A DNA stretch of 64,000 nt, taken from positions 135,221,822 through 135,285,821 of the forward strand of contig NC_085141.1 in the NCBI RefSeq assembly GCF_024139115.2. The letters run 5' to 3'. Positions 25,501-37,440 of the stretch are shown here, one piece after another (the first letter of the stretch is position 1; each line of letters opens with the position of its first letter). Below the pieces are notes generated by a model. It saw nothing but the letters and a program-made list of their open reading frames with translations, was not told the origin of the DNA and made no database searches. This DNA is from Armigeres subalbatus (Eukaryota; Arthropoda; Insecta; Diptera; Culicidae). The translations under genes and the position numbers were made by a program.

Positions 25501-26640
25501 AATTGATCGCTCTTGTCCTATTACTTTTAGCCTATCGTGCTGTCTGTATCTGTTGTACATTTGGGAATCCTGTCATTTTGTTTTATGTTATTATATAAAT
25601 TTTGGGTCGTTTCTTATCTGCTTTCACTCACAGTGTTATAGTTTCTCAACGGAATGGGATATTGGTTTATCATTGGTTATGGTCTCTAATTTTGTTCACT
25701 AAGTTCACTTTTATGTTCACCTTTCTGTTCTTCAGGAACTTGAGGAATTGCTCCTAGAAAACCTTGATTGGCCATTTCGCATTTAAAGCACTAATGCGAC
25801 AACTGGTCCTATAGCCACAACTGGTACATCTTGCCTATATCTTTTACTTGCTCCTAGTCATTACATTTTCACAGGCATTATTTCACTCGTTTGATCATGT
25901 AACGCTTGCGTTGAATAGATATTTGCAAAAGTGGGGCTTCAAACAAATTTTTAATTAGTTATAGGAAAAGGGAGGGTCTGGCATTTTCTTGCACTCCTTA
26001 CAAACAAAAAATAATTTATAAAGAAAATGTTTACAATAGGGGAGATGGGGTGGAAAAGCCATGAAATTCCTTACGTAATTAGTGGACGCATTTACGCAAC
26101 GTAACATGGCAGATCAATGGGGTTCAAAGATTTATTGGCAATAATTGAAGCATTTGAAGCGTGTACTTTGGCACATGCGTGTACTTGGCAAATAAATAAA
26201 TTATCAACGGCGACGTATAATGTCTTATACCAGAAAATCAATCCACCTACCTTACGGTCCATATAGTAGAGGAGTAGAAAATCTTACGAGGAGTAGAACG
26301 GAACGAGAACAGGCAACAAAAAAACGCGTCGTCAAAGATTTCATCTTGGCTTAATCCAATGTGCTCCTACTCCTTCGATTGATGGAGCCACCAACTGTGT
26401 CACCAGTCCGCACATTCGTTTCCCATTCGAAAACTTGGTATGCACTGTGTGGCTCGTGCTATCGGAAAAGGACCAGCCGAACTCTCAGTCCAGCCAGTTT
26501 TTGATTCCGAATGGTAGTGACCTGCACTTCGATTCCGAATTCTTTTGTTTGTTTTTTTCTTTCATCTTGTAAAAAAATGAAGATTTGGCAGGACATGAAA
26601 AATGCGTCCTTCTTTTATCGTAGCATATTACGATCTCCCA
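22501..26640. other. Region without recognisable gene
   Basis: The sequence is mostly unique. GC-richer patches at 22700-23700 and 24480-24690 contain short ORFs (for example a 58-codon one at 24515-24691), none resembling a known protein. A fragment of the TACGTATTTCGACCTCAAC dispersed repeat lies at 25255-25345. The region could hold enhancers, 5' exons or a long intron; the sequence does not decide. Confidence 0.4.
25255..25345. repeat. TACGTATTTCGACCTCAAC repeat fragment
   Basis: TTCTACCACTTAATTG and GATACGTATTTCGACCTCAAC followed by AAGGTCATCCTGAGG match, allowing differences, the hairpin repeat at 39330-39477 and (inverted) 33800-33900. A dispersed non-coding element. Confidence 0.5.
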
Positions 26641-26647
26641 TGAAAAG

Positions 26648-27540
26648 TTCTTGAGGAATCTCTGGATAAACTCCTGGAAGAAGTTCTGGAGGAATTTCCT
26701 AAGGAATTACTAGGTGAATTTCTAAACAAACTAAACAAACTTCCGGAGAAAGAACATTCGGAAGAATTCTTGTAATAACTTCCGGAGGAACATCCAGAGG
26801 AATTCCTGGAGAAAGTTCTCGAGAAATATCTGGAATTTTTTTCTGAATTCCAGGAGGAACTACTGGAGGAAAGCTTAGAATAACGTCTGCATGAAATCCT
26901 GACGGAACATCCAGAGCAATTTCTGGAAGAAGTTCTCGTGGAATTTTAAGAAGAATTTTCGGAGAAAATCCTGGTGGAACTTCCCGAGAATTTCTTGGTA
27001 ACGACGAAATTCCAGCACAAATTTTAGGAGGAATTTCAGAACAAAAATTCTTAGAAGAATTACCGGAGGAACATCCAGAAAAATTCCTGGAGGAATTTAC
27101 CGAGATATTACTGCAAGAATCTCCGGGGGAATTTCAGAAAGAACTTCAAGAAGAATTTTCGGATGAATTTTTGAACAAAAAACTCCTGGAGGAACTTTCG
27201 AAGGAATTCATTGGGGAACTCCTAGAGGAATTCCTGGAGAAACATTCTGAGAAATTCCTGAAGGAATTCCAGTAGCAACTTCTGGAGGATCTTTCAGACA
27301 ACTTTCTGGACCAATTCTAGGAGAAATTTCAGAACAAAAACAGGACAAAAAAATCTAGGTAGAACCATCGAAGAAACATCCAGAGGAATTTTCCGAGTTA
27401 TTCCTGAACGAATTTCCGGAGGAATCCTTCTAAGAACTTCCGGATGAATTCTGGAGGCACTTCTGGAGGAATTCCTGGAAGAACTTCCCGACGAATTCTT
27501 GGAGGAACTTCCAGAGCAATACATGAAGGAACTTCCGGAG
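26648..27540 (+). repeat. Diverged flank of the 24 bp minisatellite
   Basis: Mutated units of GGAATTCCTGGAGGAAC type with irregular spacing, grading rightwards into the regular array. Homogenisation therefore looks strongest in the centre and weakest at the edge. Confidence 0.8.
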
Positions 27541-30178
27541 GAATTGCTGGAGGAACTTCCAGAGAAATTTCTTCCGGAGTAATTCCTGTAGGAACTTCCG
27601 GAATGATTCCTGTAGAAACTTGAAACTTCCGGAGGAATTCCTGTAGGAACTTCCGGAAAAATTCCTGTAGGAACTTCCGGAGGAATTCCTGTAGGAACTT
27701 CCGGAGGAATTCCTGGAGGAACTTCCGGAGGAATTCCTGGAGGAACTTCCGGAGGAATTCCTGGAGGAACTTCCGGAGGAATTCCTGGAGGAACTTCCGG
27801 GGGAATTCCTGGAGGAACTTCCGGGGGAATTCCTGGAGAAACTTCCGGAGGAATTCCTGGAGGAACTTCCGGAGGAATTCCTGGAGGAACTTCGGGAGAA
27901 GGTCCTGGAGGAACTTCCGGAGGAATTCCTGGAGGAACTTCCGGAGGAATTCCTGGAGGAACTTCCGGAGGAATTCCTGGAGGAACTTCCGGAGGAATTC
28001 CTGGAGGAACTTCCGGAGGAATTCCTGGAGGAACTTCCGGAGGAATTCCTGGAGGAACTTCCGGAGGAATTCCTGGAGGAACTTCGGAGGAATTCCTGGA
28101 GGAACTTCCGGAGGAATTCCTGGAGGAACTTCCGGAGGAATTCCTGGAGGAACTTCCGGAGGAATTCCTGGAGGAACTTCCGGAGGAATTCCTGGAGGAA
28201 CTTCCGGAGGAATTCCTGGAGGAACTTCCGGAGGAATTCCTGGAGGAACTTCCGGAGGAATTCCTGGAGGAACTTCGGAAGGAATGCTGGAGGAACTTCC
28301 GGAGGAATTTCTGGAGGAACTTCCGGAGGAATTCCTGGAGGAACTTCCGGAGGAATTCCTGGAGGAACTTCGGAGGAATTGCTGGAGGAACTTCCGGAGG
28401 AATTGCTGGAGGAACTTCCGGAGGAATTCCTGGAGGAACTTCCGGAGGAATTCCTGGAGGAACTTCCGGAGGAATTCCTGGAGGAACTTCCGGAGGAATT
28501 CCTGGAGGAACTTCCGGAGGAATTCCTGGAGGAACTTCCGGAGGAATTCCTGGAGGAACTTCCGGAGGAATTCCTGGAGGAACTTCCGGAGGAATTCCTG
28601 GAGGAACTTCCGGAGGAATTCCTGGAGGAACTTCCGGAGGAATTCCTGGAGGAACTTCCGGAGGAATTCCTGGAGGAACTTCCGGAGGAATTCCTGGAGG
28701 AACTTCCGGAGGAATTCCTGGAGGAACTTCGGAGGAATTCCTGGAGGAACTTCCGGAGGAATTCCTGGAGGAACTTCCGGAGGAATTCCTGGAGGAACTT
28801 CCGGAGGAATTCCTGGAGGAACTTCCGGAGGAATTCCTGGAGGAACTTCCGGAGGAATTCCTGGAGGAACTTCCGGAGGAATTCCTGGAGGAACTTCCGG
28901 AGGAATTCCTGGAGGAACTTCCGGAGGAATTCCTGGAGAAACTTCCGGAGGAATTCCTGGAGGAACTTCCGGAGGAATTCCTGTAGGAACTTCCGGAGGA
29001 ATTCCTGGAGGAACTTCCGGAGGAATTCCTGGAGGAACTTCCGGAGGAATTCCTGGAGGAACTTCCGGAGGAATTCCTGGAGGAACTTCCGGAGGAATTC
29101 CTAAAAGGAACTTCCGGAGGAATTCCTAAAAGGAACTTCCGGAGGAATTCCTAAAAGGAACTTCCGGAGGAATTCCTAAAAGGAACTTCCGGAGGAATTC
29201 CTGGAGGAACTTCCGGAGGAATTCCTGGAGGAACTTCCGGAGGAATTCCTGGAGGAATTCCTGGAGGAACTTCCGGAGGAATTCCTGGAGGAACTTCCGG
29301 AGGAATTCCTGGAGGAACTTCCGGAGGAATTCCTGGAGGAACTTCCGGAGGAATCCCTGGAGGAACTTCGGAAGATTTTTTGGAGGAACTTCAGAGGATT
29401 TCCTGGAGGAACTTCCGGAGGAATTCCTGGAGGAACTTCCGGAGGAATTCCTGGAGGAACTTCCGGAGGAATTCCTGGAGGAACTTCCGGAGGAATTCCT
29501 GGAGGAACTTCCGGAGGAATTCCTGGAGGAACTTTCGGAGGAATTCCTAGAGGAACTTCCGGAGGAATTCCTGGAGGAACTTCCGGAGGAATTCCTGGAG
29601 GAACTTCCGGAGGAATTACTGGAGGAACTTCCGGAGGAATTCCTGGAGGAACTTCTGGAGGAATTACTGGAGGAACTTCCGGAGGAATTTCTGGAGGAAC
29701 TTCCGGAGGAATTCCTGGAGGAACTTCCGGAGGAATTCCTGGAGGAACTTCCATAGGAACTTCCGGAGGAATTCTTGGAGGAACTTCCGGAGAAATTCCT
29801 GGACGAACTTCCGGAGGAATTCCTGGAGGAACTTCCAGAGGAATTCCTGGAGGAACTTCCGGAGGAATTCCTGGAGGAACTTCCGGAGGAATTCCTGGAG
29901 GAACTTCCGGAGGAATTCCTGGAGGAACTTCCGGAGGAATTCCTGGAGGAACTTCTGGAGGAGCTCCTGAAGTTACTTCCGGATGAATTCCTGGAGGAAC
30001 CTCCGGATGAATTACTGGAGGAACTTCCGGATGAATTACTGGAGGAACTTCCGGATGAATTACTGGAGGAACTTCCGAAGAGTTCCTGAAGTTACTTCCG
30101 GAGGAGTTCCTGAAGGAAATTCCGGAGGAATTCCAGGAGGAACCTCCAGAGGAACTTCCAGAGGAATTCCTGGGGTAC
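27541..30178 (+). repeat. 24 bp tandem minisatellite, ~100 units
   Basis: A near-perfect 24 bp repeat runs for about 2.6 kb. Each unit holds a GGAATTCC palindrome (an EcoRI site), TGGA, a GGAACTTCC near-palindrome and GGA. The 24 bp period is a multiple of three and lacks stops, so several frames stay open and create long repetitive ORFs (up to 281 codons at 28284-29129). Units lacking one C (28083, 28273, 28370, 28728) shift those frames. Four successive 25 bp CTAAAAGG variant units lie at 29098-29190. Units with GGATGAATTAC appear near 29980-30060. Confidence 0.95.
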
Positions 30179-30283
30179 CTGAATTATTTTTGATACATGA
30201 TTTGTCCCAAGCCAACAACTCCACCGTGTCACCGCCGCCGCCGCTGGCTGAAAATGATTTATCACGCCACCGCCAATAAAGTT

Positions 30284-31330
30284 TCAATCGGCGCACAGGT
30301 CTACTAGCATGCCGTATTTGATCACAGGTAAGATGATTTGCTTGTAGACAGCAAACTTATTTTTCAGGGACAATGTTGACCGGTGGCCAATGAGCCGAGG
30401 CTTAGATTTCAGAATTTTAGTTATTTTCCAGAACGGCTTAGCACAGTCTGGGCGAGCGCGGATCATATTGGAGAAATCACTATTTCTGAAGTCCACCATT
30501 CTGACCTGAATGATTTTTGTCAAACGACGTGTCGACCAGGTGAGTGTCATCCATATCTCGCAACATGGGCTTGTTTTGCAGCCAACATTTACGCGACTGG
30601 ACCCCACTGACATTTTTGGATCCCAATGGGAATCAAATCAGATGTTGGTAAATAACACAAATACTACCATAAAGTTTACTTTGAGATGTTGGCTGCAAAA
30701 ACATGGCGTCGTGCCGCCCACCTGATGTCGACGCGTCAAGTTGCAACGTGTCTTAAGCGCAGTCAGCCTTCTTGGATGGCGTGGTTCTGCTCGTCAATTG
30801 CCTCTGCCTCCGGATGTCGCTGGTAGTCGATATTGTCTTCCACGCACGTTGTCTTCGACGGCCAAAGAACCATCGCCGGCATTGGCTTGAGTTGGGCAGT
30901 ACGGCGCAATGAGCGTGTTGAGTCTCACGATGCGAAAGTCCGGGATGTATACGCTCGCCTCACCTACGGATTTAGGTGCGTTTAGGTGATGAACGCCACG
31001 TCTATTTCCTTCTACTCAACGAAATTCTTCAACTAGAAGGTTTTGCTCTTGAGCAACCAAGCATTCCAGTTGACCAGGCCCACTCTAGCAGCCACATTCA
31101 ATGATGAACATGCCAAGAGTAAAAACCTGGTCGAAACGGGATTTATAACCGCGCAGTTGAATGGCGAGTTGCGAGAAGATCGACTTCAATTGCTCCGGGG
31201 TGTATAGCGGATCAGATTCTTCCGATGGGACAGTTTCGTTCTCCGTCGGAAGACAGAATCCAAGAAGAGGTAGCGGGAGCCGTTCGCTGGACGATAGAGC
31301 CGATGGTGCTGGAGCTTAAACTAACGTAGC
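30284..31330 (-). pseudogene. Deleted Jockey-clade LINE fragment
   Basis: On the minus strand, in order: the end of an ORF1-like protein (about 31330-31110; TPEQLKSIFSQLAIQLRGYK), the start of an endonuclease region (about 31100-30730; pieces EIDVAFIT and AYIPDFRIVRLN), then the region after the reverse transcriptase catalytic core (30613-30284; AKPFWKITKILKSKP and NKFAVYKQIILPVIKYGM). The catalytic reverse transcriptase core is missing and frames are broken. These blocks and their order are typical of Jockey-clade LINEs. The 3' side abuts the minisatellite. Probably an old deleted copy. Confidence 0.6.
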
Positions 31331-33025
31331 TAAATGCACAAAGCATTATATTTGGAAGAATCCGGGTTTAACCAGAAACCCCAGAATTCTTTTCAGATTC
31401 TGTTAGAAAACAAGGAATCATTTGCTCGAATTAGTGTGAGCCGTTCGTGAAACCCGAACTTCTTTGGAAATCTTAGAAAATGGGTTTTATGCTCAGAAAT
31501 TACATTTAAAAATCAAGATTGGTGTAACAATTTTGGTAAATTGGTAAAACAAATTATTGGTATGTACAGATAACAGATTAGTACGATCGGATGAAGCTTC
31601 GTAACTATCATATCCTCAGACAATCCTTTGAAAAGTGTATAATAGCTTAAAAATTAAAATAAATTTCGATTTTCAAAGTCTCACTGTTACATACGTTGCT
31701 TTAACATGTGGGTGGCTATGATTTACAATTGAAAAACAATAATTCAAAACAAAACAAAACTGCAGTTTTGTCAAACATGCCATGTGAAAAAGTGAACAAC
31801 CGTCTAATCTGACTTATCTGCAGCATACCGGTGGCGGTATGTGTAATGTGTTCGTGTAATTTTATCATTTTCCCAAGGAATTTCAATGGATTGAGCTCTG
31901 ATGTGAAGCACGCTTATTACGTGTCATGCATCAACGAGAGTCAGTGGAAAGAACTTTGAAAATATGGTTTTAAAACCATTCAAGGCAAACGGATTTCTCG
32001 AGTCATTTTTAAAAATAATTTCTTAAACTTATCGAATGTACATCAAGTCATATTTTCCCATTTTCTTATATCATTCTAAACCAACAATGCGATATCTGCA
32101 CTCCATTTAAACTTAATTATTACTCGTCATTGAAAAAGCTCTGAGCTGATAATTATATTTCTTATAGTTGCTCCTTGTCAAGCGCCATATTTTATCTACG
32201 GAATTCGAATGATTGCTGGGACGGTAATTAGCATTGGTTTTTATTAACATTTGGAATATGACGCATTCACGAGACGCTACCAATTGCACCTTTGCAAAGA
32301 AACTGAATTATTCGTCGAAATGCATGCCACAAGATAAAACCGTCAAAGTGATTTAGTTTTGACGCATTGGTCCCTGAAGTGCTGAGTGCCATTACTGTTC
32401 AAACCGTTCAAACCGCACCACTGCAATCAAATCAATGCAGATCACCGAATCTGTACCCATTCAAAACCATGCCAAGTCATTCCCGAAAATTGTACCGTTC
32501 TGCGAAACATGACGATTTCCGACAGTTTATACTTTTTTTAGCCCGTTTCCTCCAGTAGGTTAAACCGCACTCTTCATAAAACATGACAACGAACGCTTGC
32601 TTACGACTGCGATCCAATGCCGTTATTGTTTATTTACTCCTGCATCAACAATTTATCGCAACTTTGCATACAGTTTTTTGTACCTTCAGGGTTACCTCGA
32701 GTGCGGCAGAAACCAGCAGCGGCATGGCACAGTTTTGTAATCAAACACCTCTTCCATTCGATTTGTGCTGGTCATTGGGAGTAGTCGTTTCCCAAGTGCG
32801 GTTGAAAGCAAGCCGACGTCCTCTTGATAAAGAATTGTGTTATTTTTTGAGTCATCGAATTAATTTTTAACCACATTTTCCTTTTCGATGTTATCGTTTC
32901 AGAAATCTGATCATCGACTGCTCACTGCATTGGCGTACCTACACCGTTTCTACTTTCGATAATTCATTAGAGCTTTTTCAGATGCACTCAATCAGTAACT
33001 AAAATATTTGAAATTAATCTTCCAG
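31331..33025. other. Region without recognisable gene (possible intron)
   Basis: I searched for upstream exons of the cysteine protease, especially the QGxCGSCW active-site block, and saw none. The stretch is AT-rich with short ORFs only. It may be a long intron of the protease gene or unrelated sequence. Confidence 0.35.
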
Positions 33026-33183
33026 CAAGGTACGTGCGGCTTCAATGCCGATTTAGCCATCTGCAACATCAGTGACTGGGGGATTCTGCCGAAGAAGGAG
33101 GACGCCCTGGCCTTTGCTCTGTGGAAGGTGGGACCTCTTGCTGTCAGTTTGAATGCCGCTCCGTCGTCGTTCCAGTTGTATCA
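33026..33183 (+). CDS. Papain-family cysteine protease, penultimate exon
   Basis: The exon follows an AG acceptor (TTCCAG) and ends at a GTAAGT donor. It is 158 bp (52 codons plus two bases) and enters in frame with QGTCGFNADLAICNISDW, then KEDALAFALWKVGPLAVSLN and FQLYQ. These match the middle of the mature domain of C1A peptidases (the VGP-VSVAI-FQFY block before the catalytic His). It joins the exon at 33253 with the split codon CA|A. The upstream exons with signal peptide, prodomain and catalytic Cys are not visible, so the gene is partial here or broken. Confidence 0.8.
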
Positions 33184-33252
33184 GTAAGTTTTTGACCGAA
33201 AGGAGAAATCCCCGATCGTCAGAGGGCTGTAAGTGAATGTGTCTTTTCGCAG

Positions 33253-33451
33253 ATCCGGCATTTACGACAGTACTGACTGTACCAGTGCGACACTGAACCA
33301 TGCAATGCTGCTCGTCGGATACACCCCAACCTATTGGATTATCAAAAACTGGTGGTCGAAAACGTGGGGCGAGAATGGTTACATGAGGATGGTTCGCGGC
33401 AAGAATATGTGTGGAATATCTAATTACGCAGCTTACTGTACTATAAAATAA
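33253..33451 (+). CDS. Papain-family cysteine protease, last exon
   Basis: After a TTCGCAG acceptor the exon encodes SGIYDSTDC, then LNHAMLLVGY with the catalytic His, then WIIKNWWSKTWGENGY with the catalytic Asn, then RGKNMCGISNYAAYCTIK and TAA. With the previous exon it forms 118 codons plus stop in one frame. Papain-family enzymes cleave proteins in lysosomes or the gut lumen. Most family members have Ser-Trp after the catalytic Asn; here it is Trp-Trp. The loop between VGY and YWIIKN is short. I cannot say whether it is cathepsin L-, F- or O-like. Confidence 0.85.
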
Positions 33452-33799
33452 GTAACGCATAGGACTGATTATGAATAATTAAACTATTCTGAATTGAAAA
33501 GTTTGGCTTTTCATTACTTTCTTGTGATATGATGAATTCCCGGTTCGGTCTCTGTCCCACTACTTGCTAATTGAAATTGACCCTTTTCCTTATATTCTTG
33601 GCATGGAAGAACAAACTCAAATTGATGCCTTCTGCCGCAAAACATATTCGAAACCTTATTCCACGGAGTTTAAACTAGACCTGTGCGTCGCCGCCAGTGG
33701 TTTTACTAACGCCGCCGCCGACGACGATTTTGGGTCGGCGCGTCACGGATAATAATTTTACCACGCCGATGATAAATCGCAATAAAGAAAATAATGAAC

Positions 33800-33900
33800 T
33801 TGAGTCGAGTCGAGTGAAGTACGAGTCACTGGAGAAGGCCTTACATTCGAGGGCGAAATACGTATCTGTAAAGCAATACAACGTGGTGGAACTACTTAGA
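33800..33900. repeat. Half copy of the TACGTATTTCG hairpin repeat
   Basis: AAGTACGAGTCACTGGAGAAGGCC, then GAGGGCGAAATACGTATCTG and GTGGTGGAACTA match the right arm of the repeat at 39430-39477 plus its continuation at 41418-41450. ORFs over this stretch (33675-33881, 33697-34032) are not supported as genes. Confidence 0.55.
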
Positions 33901-34489
33901 ATAGTACTAAACTCGTCTTATGATAGAATGTTGTTAAGGTGGAACTCGTCAGAATTCAATTTCAAATCTATCTCAAGTGATGGTGTCTCTAAGTCCAGTG
34001 TAGTGACATACATTGTCTTGGTTGATGAATAGGTTGATTGATAGGTTTGTGAGTTTGAATGAGGCTTTATCTAGTAGATTTAATCTACTAAGTAGAATAA
34101 TACATAAAATGATTAACTGATCTTTGGAATTCGTCTAAGCCAAGGCCTCATTCAATCCTGCACCTAAACCTGTAGGTGACTCACAAATTATGTTTGTTGT
34201 GGTACATAAGCTTTTGGGAAGGCTTGAATACGTGCCCCCATTGGATGTGGGATTGGTGTTGGTAAATCATTGCAGTTCAGGAATTACATGTTAAGTAGCA
34301 CATTAATTATCTTGACAGTATTTTTTATATTTATTAAAATCAACCAACCCTACTAGGCAAACCAATTTAGCAAAATAATTAAATCACTACTGCAAACGCT
34401 TTTCCAGTTTTGTCCTGTATAACTATTTTTTATTTTGAAATCAACTTTTGAATATGATTGACAAAACCATTTGGTATATTTCTTTGTCA

Positions 34490-36195
34490 ATTCCTCCACA
34501 AATTCCTCCAAAAAACTTCCTAATAAAAACCATAGAAAATTACTTTACGAATTTCTTTCGGAAATTTTTTATGGAATGCATTCAAAAAAAATTGTTTCGG
34601 GAATTTATATGAAAATTTCGTTAGGAATTCCTTCTTAGACTTCCTAAGGAATTCCTTCAGAAGTTTCTTTAGCAATTCCTCCGGAGAATTCTTAAGGAAT
34701 TCCTCAAGAAATTCCATTAGGAGTTTCTTCGAAAATTGTTTAGCAACTCTTTAATTTTTTCAAGCAATGCCTTCGAAAATTTCTTCGAGAATTCCTTCGG
34801 AAATTCCTCCTTATAAAATTTCTTCGGCAATTATTCCATGAATTCCTTAAATAAATTCTTCCGGATATTGCATAAGGGATTTCTTCGGAATTTCCCTAAG
34901 GATTTTTTTCAGAATTTTTTCTACCAATTCCTTTAAAACATTTTCCCGGAATTCTTCCAGAACTTTCTGCAAGAATTACTTCGAAAATGCCTCCATGGGT
35001 TCTTTCAGTAATATCTTCGGAGTTTTTTAGTGTTTGGTGTTTATTTTTTTGTTTTATTCTTTCGAAAATTCAATTAGTAACTCCATCGGAAACTAGTTTA
35101 TTCTTTAATTAAGTTTCAAGGGAATACTTGGAGAAATATCCGAAGGAATTATTGATGGATTCTTTTAGGTTATTTAAAGAAAAAATCTTGAGGAGTTTAA
35201 ATTTTTTTTTTAATTTCCGAATGAATTTTGAAGGCATTTGTAAAAGAGCTGGATCTGCTAAAATAGTTTTTGAAGGTATTTCTGAAAGACTTCTCCAAAA
35301 AAATGCCCAATGAAATTTCCAGAATAATCCATGAAGGTATTTCTGAGAGATTTTTTGAAGGAATTTCCGGAGGAATTCTCAAAGGAATTTATAAAGAAAT
35401 CCATAATAGAATTTCAGAAGAAATGCTACTGGTACTTCTGAAGTAATTTCTAGATTTCTGCAGGAATTCCTTTGGTTTCTGCAGGAATTCCAGGGATTTG
35501 CAGAAAGTCTTTCGGAAATTCTTTTAGGTTTTCCTTTGAATTTACTTCGGGAATTATTTCGAAATTTTCTCCACCTATTTCTTCAGAAATGTGTTCAGGA
35601 AAACCTTGAAAAAATCCTAGAGGTATTCTTCCGGAAATTCCTTCAGAAATTCTTCTATGAACTCTTTTGGAGTTCCTTGCAATGTTCTTGGACGAAGATT
35701 CCTTAAGAAATCCTGAACAAATTCTTAGAGGAATATCCGAAGAAATTCCTTAAGGATTTTTCAAAGTAACTCCTAAAGGAACTTCCGACAGTCTTAGATT
35801 TCTCCGAAAATTTCTATGGACATTCCGTCGAGACATCGTTCGGAAATTCAGATATGGCTTCTGGAAATCCTTCGCGAATTCCATTTTAAATATCTACAGA
35901 AAATGTTTTAGTAGTTCCTTCGGAAATTGTTTCAGAATTTCTCCAAAAATTCTCTAAAAGCTCCTTCAGAAATTCATTTTTTAGGCTTTGAAAATTTGCT
36001 TAGGAATGTCTTTGAAAAATAATTTACGAATTCCTTCGGAAGATTCTTTTATTAATACACCTTCGGATTTTCTTTTTATAAATTCCTCTAAGGGTTACTT
36101 AGCAAGTTCCTTGACATTTTTTTCTACAATTTTCATTGGATTTTTTTTTTTCAAATCTACCTTAAGCAACTTCTAGAGAATTTGCGGGCAAATTC
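34490..36195. repeat. Degenerate GGAATTCCTT satellite
   Basis: About 1.7 kb of decayed GGAATTCCTTCGGAAATTTC-type repeats. Short ORFs rich in Phe, Lys, Leu and Glu on both strands derive from it. Confidence 0.75.
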
Positions 36196-36797
36196 CTCCA
36201 CTTAATTCTTTGGTCACTTTAGGAAGCTACCTACATACACTGACAAAACTAGCTCTGTACACATCGTTGATTCGTCTACTCGCCTGTACGGCCATGAATC
36301 ATGGACGTTGAAAGATGCAGATTATTGAATTCTCGGAATGTTTTAGCGAAAAATACTGCACTCAGTAGGCAGATAAGATACGACAGATTACAGTAGGCTG
36401 GTTAGGTGTCACTGGGTCTGGATTCACAATGATAAGTGATGTGACCGTCTGAGCATTTTAAACACTAATATGAACACTCATAGATACGGTAAATCGCGTA
36501 CTCACAATAACTTCTATGATCGCCCGATCAATCTGAATCCAATACTGAAGGACTGAAAGAGTTTTTTTTCTAGCGCGCGATAAGATTTTGTATTCAGGAT
36601 ATTTCAGGAATACAGGCATAGAAATCTCAACAACATTTATTGATGACAGGAGGACTGGAGTCAAACATATTATTGATTGAATGGACAATAAATAACAACA
36701 ATTCGTTTGAATGATTCAACAGATTGATACTCGATTGATTTAATAATATTGATTCAATACTATTCTCACCTTCTTGTCTTGTCTTGTCTTAACACAT
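36196..36797. other. Unassigned sequence
   Basis: No gene or repeat was recognised. A minus ORF of 76 codons (36458-36688) has no known domain. Confidence 0.35.
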
Positions 36798-36808
36798 GCA
36801 CAGCCAGT

Positions 36809-37102
36809 TTTCTTCTTCTTCTTATTGGCATTACATCCCCACACTGGGACAGAGCCGCCTCGCAGCTTGGTGTTCATTAAGCACTTCCACAGATATTAAC
36901 TGCGAGGTTTCTAAGCCAAGTTTACCATTTTTGCATTCGTATATCATGAGGCTAACACGACGATACTTTTATGCCCAGGGAAGTCGAGACAATTTCCAAT
37001 CCGAAAATTGCCTAGACCGGCATCGGGAATCGAACCCAACCACCCTCAGCATGGTTTTGCTTTGTAGCCGCGCGTCTTACCGCACGGCTAAGGAGGGCCC
37101 CC
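36809..37102 (-). mobile_element. tRNA-derived SINE (Feilai-like), copy 2
   Basis: A minus-strand copy of the SINE at 19712-20018: GGGGGCCCTCCTTAGCC head, box B GGTTCGATTCC, body, and AATAAGAAGAAGAAGA tail. An 11 bp duplication GCACAGCCAGT flanks it at 36798-36808 and 37103-37113, showing insertion by target-primed reverse transcription. It lacks the internal bases TTTCTCCTTTTTGAAAAAAG of copy 1, carrying TTAGAAACC instead. Confidence 0.9.
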
Positions 37103-37204
37103 GCACAGCCAGTATCAATACAATTCTTACGTTCGAAACAAACATAAATTATCACTGGCGGAGTTAGACTTGGGCACGATGGATCACGTGACCTGCCAAT
37201 TTGA

Positions 37205-37440
37205 GAAACTCCCAAAAGAACTCTTAAAGTAACTTTCATAAAAAAAATCAGAATATTTAGAGGAATTCTTACATAAGTGGCTGTAAAAAATCTTAAAGGA
37301 GTTCCTAAGTAATTTCCAGAGGAGTTCCATGAAGATTTCAAGGAATTTTATCGGGAATTTATTTAAATATTTTTTGAGTCTTCTTCTTCGCTCTTGAAAA
37401 TTGTTTCATTTCCGGATTTCCTGTAGGATTAATTCCGAGA
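37205..37440. repeat. Degenerate GGAATT satellite patch
   Basis: Loosely periodic GAGGAATTC and GGAGTTCC words of the same family as 34490-36195. A further small patch occurs at 37885-38020. Confidence 0.5.

Noticed and set aside
28284..29754. Long repetitive ORFs of 192-281 codons (Glu-Leu-Pro, Arg-Asn-Ser-Trp or Gly-Ile-Pro repeats)
   Set aside because: They are three frames of the same 24 bp tandem repeat, open only because the repeat lacks stops; frame changes with single-base variants and nothing supports translation.
27541..30178. Regular spaced repeats resembling a CRISPR array
   Set aside because: The 24 bp units are contiguous with no unique spacers, and the genome is eukaryotic.
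33053..33460. 135-codon minus-strand ORF
   Set aside because: It lies antisense to the cysteine protease exons, whose protein motifs and splice sites are clear.
36809..37167. 123-codon ORF over the second SINE
   Set aside because: It is contained almost wholly in the SINE, whose ends are fixed by an 11 bp duplication.
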